Both the position numbers and the translations under genes were made by a program. A stretch of 64,000 nucleotides of DNA from Sphingomonas_L flavalba_A (lineage in GTDB: Bacteria; Pseudomonadota; Alphaproteobacteria; Sphingomonadales; Sphingomonadaceae): positions 2,790,001 through 2,854,000 of the forward strand of contig NZ_CP180208.1 of NCBI RefSeq assembly GCF_047553045.1, read 5' to 3'. The notes under the pieces were generated by a model. It was not told where the DNA came from. It did not search any database and was given only the letters and a program-made list of their open reading frames with translations. Shown here piece after piece: positions 47,008-54,927 of this stretch; the first letter of the stretch is position 1, and every line of letters begins with the position of its first letter.

Positions 47008-47417
47008 CCCGCCAGTTCCTCCAGCGCGTGCATGTCGGCGTCCGACAGGCCGAAGTGATGGCCGACCTCATGGACCAGCACATGGGTCACCAGCGCCTCC
47101 AGCGTCACCCCGGTTTCCACCCATTCATCGAGCAGCGGGCGGCGATAGAGGAAGATCATGTCAGGCAGCGCGCCGCTGTCCATCGACGATTTCTCGCTGA
47201 GCGGCCGACCCTGATAAAGCCCACTCAGCGAAAACGGGTCGTCGATCCCCATGCTGTCGAGCACCACGTCGTCGGCAAAATCCTCGACCTGGACGACGAC
47301 ATCGCCCAGATGCGCGCGGAATTCCGGCGGCAGCCGGTTGAGCGCGGCCAGCGCCAGCGCCTCGATCGTCGCGATATCCGGCGCCAGCGTCGCCGCCGAT
47401 TGACCTTCGGGTTCCAT
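47004..47417 (-). CDS. Minimal zincin-like metallopeptidase (DUF1025/PF06262 family)
   Basis: This is a 137-aa protein with HEVGHHFGL near the C-terminus (HExxH zinc motif plus a downstream Asp in LSDADMHALEE). It also has a compact N-terminal helical-beta region with LPDMIFLYRRPLLDEW, typical of the minigluzincin family (PF06262). The natural substrate is unknown. It begins at the ATG at 47417 and runs into ccmA with a 4-base overlap, so it is coupled to ccmAB. It diverges from phhB over only 42 bases. Confidence 0.88.
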   Translation of the reverse strand: MEPEGQSAATLAPDIATIEALALAALNRLPPEFRAHLGDVVVQVEDFADDVVLDSMGIDDPFSLSGLYQGRPLSEKSSMDSGALPDMIFLYRRPLLDEWVETGVTLEALVTHVLVHEVGHHFGLSDADMHALEELAG

Positions 47418-47459
47418 CGCTGCGACAGTGGCGCAAATGGTGCACGGAAGGAACCCGGC

Positions 47460-47750
47460 ATGATCGAACCGCTGAACGACGAAGACCGGATCGATGCGCT
47501 CGACCGGCTCGACGAGTGGGATTACGACGACGCCCGCGACGCGATCACCCGCCGCTTCGTGTTCGACGATTTTTCCGCCGCCTTCGGCTTCATGACCCGG
47601 GTCGCGCTGCTCGCCGAAAAGATGGATCATCATCCGGAATGGTCCAATGTCTGGAATCGCGTCGACGTCCTGCTGACCACCCACGATGCAGGCGGCCTGT
47701 CCTCCCGCGACGTAGCGATGGCCGACGCGATCGAGGCGCTGCTCGGCTGA
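47460..47750 (+). CDS. phhB: Pterin-4a-carbinolamine dehydratase
   Basis: This is a 96-aa enzyme that dehydrates 4a-hydroxytetrahydrobiopterin to recycle the cofactor of aromatic amino-acid hydroxylases; in bacteria it also serves molybdopterin or folate side paths. The active-site His-His-Pro lies at 57-59 in EKMDHHPEWSNVWNRVDV and the third His at 75 in LTTHDAGGLS. The start is the ATG at 47460 with GGAAGGAA in front. Phenylalanine hydroxylase is not in the window. Confidence 0.93.
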   Translation: MIEPLNDEDRIDALDRLDEWDYDDARDAITRRFVFDDFSAAFGFMTRVALLAEKMDHHPEWSNVWNRVDVLLTTHDAGGLSSRDVAMADAIEALLG

Positions 47751-47843
47751 CCGCCGCTCGCCAAAACGGACTTTTGTTAGGCGCTGGATAACATTTGCGG
47801 ATTCATAGCGGGGGCATCCAATCGCCCCGGGGGACTCGCGACC

Positions 47844-48251
47844 ATGTCGATCCGTACCATCCTGTCGGCCGACCATGCGGAACTCGAACGGCTCTGCGCG
47901 GACATGATCGCGCTGGTCGACCGCCCGGCGCCCGGCGACATCGCCGGGATCGCGGCGCTGCGCTGGCAACTGGCCCGGCGGATCACCGCGCATCTCGCGC
48001 TGGAGGACGAATATATCTACCGCCCGGCGGCCGACGGTACGCTGCCCCGGCTCGGCGCCGCCGCCGCGGCGGTGAAGGACGAACTGGGCGAACTCTACGC
48101 CGCCTATCAGGCGCATATCGCCAGATGGCCGGGCTATCGGCTGACCGCCGACTGGGCCACCTTTCGCGCCGAGGCGACGGCACTGCTCGCCCGGCTGCAG
48201 GCGCGCATCCGCCGCGAGGACGCCGAACTCTATCCGCTCCTTCCTGAATAG
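47844..48251 (+). CDS. Hemerythrin-like HHE-domain protein
   Basis: This is a 135-aa helical bundle. Metal-ligand candidates are His 11 and Glu 13 in ADHAELERL, and His 50 with Glu 54 in RITAHLALEDEYIYR; the C-terminal EDAELYPLL resembles the last ligand helix. Several ligand positions differ from classical hemerythrin, so a complete di-iron site is not certain. Members sense or bind oxygen, NO or metal. The start is the ATG at 47844 after a GGGGGA ribosome site. Confidence 0.8.
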   Translation: MSIRTILSADHAELERLCADMIALVDRPAPGDIAGIAALRWQLARRITAHLALEDEYIYRPAADGTLPRLGAAAAAVKDELGELYAAYQAHIARWPGYRLTADWATFRAEATALLARLQARIRREDAELYPLLPE

Positions 48252-48349
48252 CCATTCATCGGCGCTCGCCACCAATATTCGGTGATATTTTTGGCAATTT
48301 TCGCCGCCACTCCCGATTTTCCCCGCTAATTTCGCTCGTTTCCGGCATT

Positions 48350-48365
48350 TGGCACGCTCTCTGCA
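48350..48365 (+). promoter_or_regulatory. Sigma-54-type promoter (-24/-12) before the microprotein-pspC pair
   Basis: TGGCAC (48350-48355) and TGCA (48362-48365) give the invariant GG-N10-GC spacing of RpoN promoters (TGGCAC-N5-TTGCA). The site lies 55 bases before the start codon of the microprotein gene, in a 169-base AT-richer gap. The start point would be near 48375. E. coli psp genes also use sigma-54, which makes the match to a PspC-containing operon notable. Confidence 0.6.
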
Positions 48366-48420
48366 ATCTCCCTGGTATCCCGTCCGGATGATCCGGACCC
48401 GACAACCTAGGAGACAAGAA

Positions 48421-48531
48421 ATGTTCACGATCGCCAAACTGCAGAGCCTGGTCCTGTCCGCCACCGCCGCCCTGTTCGTCGCCGCCGTCATGGTCACCGC
48501 CACCGTCGGCCCGGTTCCACCGATCGCCTGA
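48421..48531 (+). CDS. 36-aa membrane microprotein
   Basis: This is a small ORF with a good ribosome site (GGAG at 48410-48413, with an 7-base spacer) and a clear plan: MFTIAKLQSLVLSATAALF, a single hydrophobic helix, then a short Pro-rich end VGPVPPIA. It is preceded by a sigma-54-like promoter and followed after 29 bases by a PspC-domain gene. Too short for homology calls by eye; the ribosome site, composition and conserved-looking layout suggest it is real. It may act as a PspB-like or regulatory partner of PspC (inference). Confidence 0.6.
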   Translation: MFTIAKLQSLVLSATAALFVAAVMVTATVGPVPPIA

Positions 48532-48560
48532 CCGCCCACCGTTTTTCGGGGACACCAGCC

Positions 48561-48749
48561 ATGCCCGCCCACTTCACCCTCGACAAAAGCAACGCCCGGC
48601 TGATGGGTGTCTGTTCCGGCTTCGCCCGGATGACCGGCACCGACGTGACGCTGATCCGCGTCGGTCTGGTCCTGCTCACCTTGCTCGGTCTCGCGCCCGC
48701 GACGATCCTCGCTTATCTGCTGATCGGCATGGTCGCCAACGCCGGTTGA
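48561..48749 (+). CDS. PspC-domain protein (short)
   Basis: This is a 62-aa protein comprising little more than a PspC domain: LDKSNARLMGVCSGFARMTGTDVTLIRV then a hydrophobic helix LGLAPATILAYLLIGMVA. PspC acts in the inner membrane in the phage-shock envelope-stress response. It lacks the long C-terminal part of E. coli PspC. No pspA, pspB or pspF is adjacent. It shares a transcript with the upstream microprotein if the sigma-54-like promoter is used. Confidence 0.85.
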   Translation: MPAHFTLDKSNARLMGVCSGFARMTGTDVTLIRVGLVLLTLLGLAPATILAYLLIGMVANAG

Positions 48750-48825
48750 CCCGCCTGCCCTCTGGACCCGGCGGCGGAGAAGGCTCAGGATCGCGCCGCC
48801 CATCCCGGGACTCGAGGATCGCGCC

Positions 48826-49365
48826 ATGTCATACGCCCGTTTCGCTCTCGCCGCCGCCCTGTGCGCCGCCGTGCCTGCCGTCGCCGCGCTCACCCCCGGC
48901 GCGAAGGCGCCCGATTTCACCACCCAGGCCTCGCTGGCCGGCAAGGCATCCGCTTTCACTTTGTCCAAGGCGCTGAAGAACGGGCCGGTCGTGCTCTATT
49001 TCTTCCCGGCCGCCTTCACCCCCGGCTGCACCGCCGAGGCGCATGAATTCGCCGAAGCAACCGCCGAGTTCGCCAAGCACGGCGCGACGGTCGTCGGCCT
49101 GTCCGCCGACCCGATCGAGAAACTGAACGAGTTCTCGGTCAAGGAATGCCGCAACAAGTTCGCGGTCGGCACCGCCAGCCCGGCGATCATTGCCGGCTAC
49201 GACGTCAAACTGCCGGCGCGCGAGGGGCTGAGCAACCGCACCTCCTACGTCATCGCGCCGGACGGCAAGATCATCTTCACCCATTCGGCGATGAACCCGG
49301 TCGGCCATGTCACCGGCACGCTCGACGCGGTGAAGAAGTGGGACGCGGCGCGCAAGAAGGGCTGA
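48826..49365 (+). CDS. Exported peroxiredoxin (AhpC/TSA-BCP type)
   Basis: This is a 179-aa protein with a signal peptide (about 1-20, ending VAA) and a thioredoxin fold. The peroxidatic Cys lies in FFPAAFTPGCTAEAHEFAE. In BCP-type enzymes the resolving Cys is five residues later; here that position is His, so the resolving role must fall to the only other Cys (KECRNKFAV) or an external thiol. The rest (VVGLSADPIEKLNEF, SYVIAPDGKIIFTHS) is standard. It probably detoxifies peroxides in the periplasm. Confidence 0.9.
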   Translation: MSYARFALAAALCAAVPAVAALTPGAKAPDFTTQASLAGKASAFTLSKALKNGPVVLYFFPAAFTPGCTAEAHEFAEATAEFAKHGATVVGLSADPIEKLNEFSVKECRNKFAVGTASPAIIAGYDVKLPAREGLSNRTSYVIAPDGKIIFTHSAMNPVGHVTGTLDAVKKWDAARKKG

Positions 49366-49397
49366 CGCCGACACCGGAAAGGCGCTAGGCGGTAGCG

Positions 49398-50429
49398 ATG
49401 ACCGACAGTGATCGCCTGATCGCCGCCCAGCGCCGGCCGGAGGATGTCGATGCGGCGCTGCGTCCCAAGGCGCTCGACGAGTTCATCGGCCAGCAGGCCG
49501 CGCGCGAAAATCTGCGCGTGTTCATCGCCGCCGCGCGGGCGCGGGGCGAGGCGCTCGACCATGTGCTGTTCTTCGGCCCGCCCGGCCTTGGCAAGACCAC
49601 CCTCGCCCAGATCGTCGCGCGCGAGATGGGGGTCGGCTTCCGCGCCACCTCCGGCCCTGTGATCGCCAAGTCGGGCGACCTCGCCGCGCTGCTGACCAAT
49701 CTCGAGGACGGCGACGTGCTGTTCATCGACGAGATCCATCGCCTCGCCCCGGCGGTGGAGGAGGTGCTCTACCCGGCGATGGAGGACCGTGCGCTCGACC
49801 TGATGATCGGCGAAGGGCCGTCGGCCCGCTCGGTCCGCATCGACCTCCCGCGCTTCACCCTGGTCGGCGCGACGACGCGACAGGGCCTGCTGACCACGCC
49901 GCTGCGCGACCGCTTCGGCATCCCCGTCCGGCTGGCTTTCTACAGCATCGCTGAACTGGAACAGGTCGTCCGTCGCGCCGCGGGGCTGCTTGGCCTGGCG
50001 ATCGCCGAGGACGGCGCGCGGGAAATCGCCCGCCGTTCGCGCGGTACGCCACGCATCGCCGGCCGGCTACTGCGCCGGGTCCGTGATTTCGCCGACGTCG
50101 CCGGCGTCGCGACCGTCGACGCGGCAAGCGCCGATCGCGCGCTGACCCGGCTGGAGGTGGACGCACTGGGCCTCGACGCGATGGACCGGCGCTACCTGAC
50201 GATGATCGCCGACATCTATCAGGGCGGGCCGGTCGGCGTCGAAACCCTGGCCGCCGGCCTGTCCGAACCGCGCGACACGATCGAGGAGGTGATCGAGCCC
50301 TATCTGATCCAGATCGGCCTTGTCGCCCGGACTGCCCGTGGCCGCTGCCTCAACGGCCGGGCGTGGACACATCTCGGCCTGCCCCCACCGGCCACGGCCG
50401 GCCAGGACGCTTTGCCGTTCGAGGGTTGA
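49398..50429 (+). CDS. ruvB: Holliday junction branch migration ATPase RuvB
   Basis: This is a 343-aa AAA+ motor of the RuvAB complex. It opens RRPEDVDAALRPKALDEFIGQ. Walker A is GPPGLGKTT at 60-68, Walker B DEIH at 111-114, sensor 1 is in LVGATTRQGLLTTPLRDRFG, and the C-terminal winged helix contains LTMIADIYQGGPVGVETLA. ruvA and ruvC are not in the window. It is followed after 32 bases by ybgC and tol-pal, an arrangement common in alphaproteobacteria. Confidence 0.97.
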   Translation: MTDSDRLIAAQRRPEDVDAALRPKALDEFIGQQAARENLRVFIAAARARGEALDHVLFFGPPGLGKTTLAQIVAREMGVGFRATSGPVIAKSGDLAALLTNLEDGDVLFIDEIHRLAPAVEEVLYPAMEDRALDLMIGEGPSARSVRIDLPRFTLVGATTRQGLLTTPLRDRFGIPVRLAFYSIAELEQVVRRAAGLLGLAIAEDGAREIARRSRGTPRIAGRLLRRVRDFADVAGVATVDAASADRALTRLEVDALGLDAMDRRYLTMIADIYQGGPVGVETLAAGLSEPRDTIEEVIEPYLIQIGLVARTARGRCLNGRAWTHLGLPPPATAGQDALPFEG

Positions 50430-50461
50430 GCCACCCGGCATAATCGCTAAGGACCAAAGCT

Positions 50462-50920
50462 ATGGACCTGGCCAGCGACCCCCTGCCAGCAGCCGGTCGC
50501 TTCATCGGCGCCGAGCATCGCTATCCGTTGCGCGTCTATTTCGAGGATACCGACCTGTCCGGCATCGTCTATCACGCCGGCTATCTGCGTTTCATGGAAC
50601 GGGCGCGTTCGGACATGCTGCGCTGCGCCGGGATCGACCAGCGCGGAACCTTCGACCGGGGTGAAGGCGTTTACGCGGTCGCGGACCTTTCGATCCGCTA
50701 TCTGAAACCGGCGCGGCTTGACGACGACCTTGTCATCGTCAGCCGATTGAACGAATTGCGGGCGGCGACGTGCTTCATTCATCAAACAGTCAGGCGCGGC
50801 CCGGAAATCTTGACCCAAGGTGCCGTCCGCGCCGCGTTCCTGTCCCTTGATGGCCGACCCAGGCGGCAGCCGCCCGCCTGGATCGCAATTTTCGAGCGGC
50901 TGATGACGGAGGGCGATTAG
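50462..50920 (+). CDS. ybgC: Tol-Pal-associated acyl-CoA thioesterase YbgC
   Basis: This is a 152-aa hotdog-fold thioesterase. The active region FEDTDLSGIVYHAGYLRFMERARSD contains the catalytic Asp and the conserved YHA-Y-RFMERAR. ADLSIRYLKPARLDD and QGAVRAAFLSLDGRP complete the fold. It heads the tol-pal cluster and probably acts on short or phospholipid-derived acyl thioesters at the inner membrane. It ends 6 bases before tolQ. Confidence 0.94.
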   Translation: MDLASDPLPAAGRFIGAEHRYPLRVYFEDTDLSGIVYHAGYLRFMERARSDMLRCAGIDQRGTFDRGEGVYAVADLSIRYLKPARLDDDLVIVSRLNELRAATCFIHQTVRRGPEILTQGAVRAAFLSLDGRPRRQPPAWIAIFERLMTEGD

Positions 50921-50926
50921 CCAGCA

Positions 50927-51619
50927 ATGGACCTGTTCGTGAATAGCGATGCCGCGACCCTGTCGCCCGTGGGCCTTTTCCTCCAGGCCGACTGGGTGGT
51001 GAAAATGGTGATGCTTGGGCTGCTCGCCGCCAGCATATGGAGCTGGGCGATCATCATCGGCTTCGGGCGAAACCTCGGGCGCATGGCCCGGCGTTCCGCC
51101 CAGTATGAGGCGGATTTCTGGAAAGCCCAGGATATCGATCGGTTCCACGACGCCAACGGCCGCGTCGACCTGCCCGCCGCGCGGGTGCTTGACGCCGGGG
51201 TCCGCGAATGGCGCCGCTCGACCAACGGCAAGCGGGTTGACCGCGAAGGCATCCGCTCGCGCCTGCACATGACGATGGCGGCGGCGATCGGCGCAGAGAT
51301 CGACAAGCTGTCTGGCCGGCTGACCTTCCTCGCGACGATCGGCAGCGTCGCGCCGTTCGTCGGCCTGTTCGGCACGGTGTGGGGCATCATGCGCGCCTTC
51401 ACCGGCATCGCCGCTGAAAAAAGCTCCAGCATCGCGGTTGTCGCCCCCGGCATCGCGGAGGCGCTGTTCGCCACCGCGATCGGCCTGTTCGCCGCGATCC
51501 CCGCCGTCATCGCCTACAACCGCTTCAGCCACAGCCTGGACCGGCTGGAGGCGCGGCTCGGCCGTTTCGCCGACGGTTTCCACGCCACCCTGTCGCGCGA
51601 GCTGGACGCGGAGGCATGA
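50927..51619 (+). CDS. tolQ: Tol-Pal inner-membrane motor protein TolQ
   Basis: This is a 230-aa MotA/TolQ/ExbB-family protein with three membrane helices: one near 20-45 (VVKMVMLGLLAASIWSWAI), and two toward the C-terminus around FLATIGSVAPFVGLFGTVWGI and APGIAEALFATAIGLFAAIPA. TolQ with TolR forms the proton-driven motor that energises TolA. The start is the ATG at 50927, directly after ybgC. Confidence 0.96.
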   Translation: MDLFVNSDAATLSPVGLFLQADWVVKMVMLGLLAASIWSWAIIIGFGRNLGRMARRSAQYEADFWKAQDIDRFHDANGRVDLPAARVLDAGVREWRRSTNGKRVDREGIRSRLHMTMAAAIGAEIDKLSGRLTFLATIGSVAPFVGLFGTVWGIMRAFTGIAAEKSSSIAVVAPGIAEALFATAIGLFAAIPAVIAYNRFSHSLDRLEARLGRFADGFHATLSRELDAEA

Positions 51620-51647
51620 TGCGGGACATGCCATCGGAGGCGCCGGC

Positions 51648-52072
<425 letters not shown>

Positions 52073-52076
<4 letters not shown>

Positions 52077-52930
52077 TGACCCGTGCCGAAAAGACCGGGC
52101 TTGGCGTCGCGTTCAGCGGCCATGTCGTGCTTTTCGGCCTGTTGTCGGTCGGCTTTCTGGCAACGCCCAACCCGATGAAACTGCGCAACGACCCGGTCGA
52201 GGTCCAGTTCGTCGACGAGATCGGTCTCAAATCCGCCTTCCCGAAGCCGGCGATCGAGGAACCGGCGCCGTCCATCGCGCCGGAAATCGGCATGGCGCAG
52301 GACAGCCCCCCGCCGGCGCCGCAGCAGGCGGAACCGGCGCCGCCTGCGCCGGCGCCCCGTGCGGCGCCACAACCGGCGCCCATTCCCGCTAAGCCGACGC
52401 CCGAAAAGCCGACCCCGGCCAAGCCGCAGGCAAGCGCACCGCCGACCAAAAACCCGGCGCGGGATACCGGCCGGGCGACGGCGGCGACGCCACAGCCGCG
52501 CCGCGGCTCGCTGCTCGGCGATGATTTCCGCAAGGGCCTTGCCGCCACCGCCCGCCGCCAGGCGACCGGGGAAACGCCGCGCGCCGCCGTCGTCGGCGCA
52601 CAGGCGCTGGCCAGCCTCGGCGCGGCGATAGCCCGGCAGATCAGACCCTGCTACGATCTCGGTCCGCTTGGCGGCACGTCGGCGATGGACATCGTCGTCA
52701 AGGTTCGGCTGCAGCCGACACGCGAAGGGGTCGTCACCCGCCAGCGGCTGGAAATCACCGGCTTCAGCGGTGTCGACGGGTCGAACAGCATGTACCAGGC
52801 GCGCATGGCGGAGGTGGCACGTAATGCCGTGCTCAACCCGCGCTGCTCGCCGCTCGAACTGCCCGCCGAACTCTATGAGGGCGGCTGGCAGGACATAACG
52901 CTCAATTTCATTCCGCGTCAGCTTGGCTGA
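52073..52930 (+). CDS. tolA: Tol-Pal periplasm-spanning protein TolA
   Basis: This is a 285-aa protein. One N-terminal membrane helix (HVVLFGLLSVGFLAT) precedes a Pro/Ala-rich segment of about 100 residues (roughly 60-155), in place of the Ala/Lys/Glu-rich helix of E. coli TolA. A C-terminal domain with ARQIRPCYDLGPLGG and NPRCSPLELPAELYEGGW follows, with two Cys that may form a disulfide as in other TolA C-domains. It transmits TolQR energy to Pal and TolB. The Pro-rich spacer should span the periplasm in an extended form. Confidence 0.9.
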
Positions 52931-52959
52931 TGCCGTGTTCTAGTCGGAGGAGAGGCCCA

Positions 52960-54291
52960 GTGAAGCAGGCCCGGTTGAATCAGATCGTAGTTGCGGCTTT
53001 TGCCGCTTTTGCCCTCGCCAGCCCGGCGGCGGCGCAGATCGAAGTCGACATCACCGGCGGCATCTCGTCGCCGATGCCGATCGCCATCCCGGCAATGCCG
53101 ACGCCAACGGCGCAGACGACGGCGGCCGGCGCCACCGACGCACTCGGCCGGCAGGTGGCGGAAATCGTGACCAACGACCTGAGGAACAGCGGCCTGTTCA
53201 AGCCGCTCGGCCCGAACCAGTTGAAACCGGTCGGTTTCGATCAGGTGACGACGCCGGATTTCCCGTTCTGGACGCAGACCGGCGCGCAGGCGCTGATCCA
53301 GGGCTTCGTCCGCGCCAACGGTGACGGCACGCTGACCGTCGGTTGTTATCTCTACGACGTGTTCGCCAAGACCGAACTGACTCGTCAGGGCTTCATCGTC
53401 CAACCGCAATACTGGCGCCGCGCCGCGCATAAATGCGCCGACAGCGTCTACACCCGGCTGACCGGCGAAGGCCCCTATTTCGACACCCGCGTTGTCTATG
53501 TGTCGGAAACAGGACCGAAGAACCGCCGGATCAAGCGGCTGGCGATCATGGATCAGGACGGCGCCAACCACCGTTTCCTGACCAACGGCCAGAACATCGT
53601 GCTGACCCCGCGCTTCTCGCCCAATGAACAGGCGATCGTCTATATGAGCTATGCCGGCAACCAGCCGCGCATCTACACCTACGACGTCGGTTCCGGCCGC
53701 CAGCACATGGTCGTCCAGGGGGCGAGCACCACCTTCGCGCCACGCTTCTCGCCGGACGGTCGCTGGATTTTGTTCTCGATGACGGTCAACGGCAACACCG
53801 ACATCTACCGCGTGTCGTCGACCGGCGGCACTCCGACGCGGCTGACCACCTCCCCCGGCATCGACACCGGCGGCAGCTATTCGCCGGACGGCAGCCGCAT
53901 CGTGTTCGAAAGCGACCGCTCCGGCGGCCAGCAGCTTTACGTGATGAACGCGGACGGATCGAATCAGCAGCGAATCAGCTTCGGCGGCGGGCGGTACGCG
54001 ACGCCGGTGTGGAGCCCGAAGGGCGACCTGATCGCCTTCACCAAACTGGGTGGCGGCTTCCAGATCGGCGTGATGGCGCCCAATGGCAGCAACGAAAAAC
54101 TGCTGACCAACGCGTGGCAGGATGAGGGGCCGACCTGGTCGCCAAATGGCCGTGTCCTCATGTTTTTCCGGACCGGCCAGGGGTCCGGCAAGGCCGATCT
54201 CTGGTCGGTCGATCTGACCGGAGTCAACGAAAGGCGCGTACCGACGCCACTTGACGGTTCCGATCCTGCGTGGGGACCGTTACTACCCTGA
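52960..54291 (+). CDS. tolB: Tol-Pal periplasmic beta-propeller TolB
   Basis: This is a 443-aa protein with signal peptide (about 1-22, ending AAAQ), an N-terminal alpha/beta domain (SGLFKPLGPNQLKPVGFDQV) and a six-bladed propeller marked by repeats such as MDQDGANHRFLTNGQNIVLTP, FSPNEQAIVYMSY and FSPDGRWILFSM. The start is taken as the GTG at 52960 with GGAGGAGA before it; an ATG at 52930 touching the tolA stop would add 10 residues and spoil the signal peptide. TolB competes with peptidoglycan for Pal. Confidence 0.96.
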   Translation: MKQARLNQIVVAAFAAFALASPAAAQIEVDITGGISSPMPIAIPAMPTPTAQTTAAGATDALGRQVAEIVTNDLRNSGLFKPLGPNQLKPVGFDQVTTPDFPFWTQTGAQALIQGFVRANGDGTLTVGCYLYDVFAKTELTRQGFIVQPQYWRRAAHKCADSVYTRLTGEGPYFDTRVVYVSETGPKNRRIKRLAIMDQDGANHRFLTNGQNIVLTPRFSPNEQAIVYMSYAGNQPRIYTYDVGSGRQHMVVQGASTTFAPRFSPDGRWILFSMTVNGNTDIYRVSSTGGTPTRLTTSPGIDTGGSYSPDGSRIVFESDRSGGQQLYVMNADGSNQQRISFGGGRYATPVWSPKGDLIAFTKLGGGFQIGVMAPNGSNEKLLTNAWQDEGPTWSPNGRVLMFFRTGQGSGKADLWSVDLTGVNERRVPTPLDGSDPAWGPLLP

Positions 54292-54335
54292 AACCTTTTA
54301 CCCCCTCATCCGGTTATGCAACGAGGAGACGGACC

Positions 54336-54866
54336 ATGCTCAAAACCACCACCAAACTCATCATGGCGGCATCGCTGATCGCGATCGCGGGCTGCGCCAA
54401 GAAAGCGCCGGAACAGCTGCCGCCGCCGCCGCCGACCAACACCGCGCCGCCGCAGGCGACGCCGGCGCCGGTCGACACCGGCAATGTCGGCAACACCATC
54501 GTTCCCGGCTCGCGCGAGGATTTCCTGCAGAGGGTTCAGTCTGACCGCGTCCACTTCGCGCTCGACAGTTCCGATCTCGACGGCGAATCGCGCGCGATCC
54601 TCGACAGCCAGGCGCAGTGGCTGAACCAGTACGGCAACGTCCGTATCACCATCGAGGGGCATTGCGACGAGCGCGGCACCCGCGAATACAACCTCGCGCT
54701 GGGCGAACGCCGGGCCAACGCGGCCAAGAACTATCTGGCCGCCGCCGGCATCTCCGCTTCGCGGATCAACGTCATCAGCTACGGCAAGGAACGGCCGGAA
54801 GCGACCGGGTCGGACGAAGGGTCCTGGGCGCAGAACCGCCGCGCCGTGACGGTCATTATCGGCTGA
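54336..54866 (+). CDS. pal: Peptidoglycan-associated lipoprotein Pal
   Basis: This is a 176-aa outer-membrane lipoprotein. The lipobox IAGC gives Cys 20. A Pro-rich tether (QLPPPPPTNTAPPQATP) leads to an OmpA-like peptidoglycan-binding domain with VHFALDSSDLD, TIEGHCDERGTREYNLALGE and RRANAAKNYLAAAG. The start is the ATG at 54336 with GAGGAG upstream. It ends the tol-pal cluster; the cpoB (ybgF) gene that often follows is absent here, being replaced by convergent cpaF. Confidence 0.97.
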   Translation: MLKTTTKLIMAASLIAIAGCAKKAPEQLPPPPPTNTAPPQATPAPVDTGNVGNTIVPGSREDFLQRVQSDRVHFALDSSDLDGESRAILDSQAQWLNQYGNVRITIEGHCDERGTREYNLALGERRANAAKNYLAAAGISASRINVISYGKERPEATGSDEGSWAQNRRAVTVIIG

Positions 54867-54877
54867 TTGCGACCACT

Positions 54878-54909
54878 CCGCCGCAGCCGGTATCAGCCGG
54901 CCGCGGCGG
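54878..54909. terminator. Hairpin between convergent pal and cpaF
   Basis: CCGCCGC-A-GCCGG (54878-54890) can pair with CCGGC-C-GCGGCGG (54897-54909) around TATCAG, giving 12 base pairs with one mismatch. It lies in the 61-base gap between the stops of pal and cpaF and could end transcription from both sides, although there is no T-tract. Confidence 0.5.
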
Positions 54910-54927
54910 GGTGATTACCGGCAAGGT

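Noticed and set aside
47844..48251. Classical oxygen-carrying hemerythrin
   Set aside because: Several canonical ligand positions are not His/Glu, so only a hemerythrin-like HHE fold is claimed.
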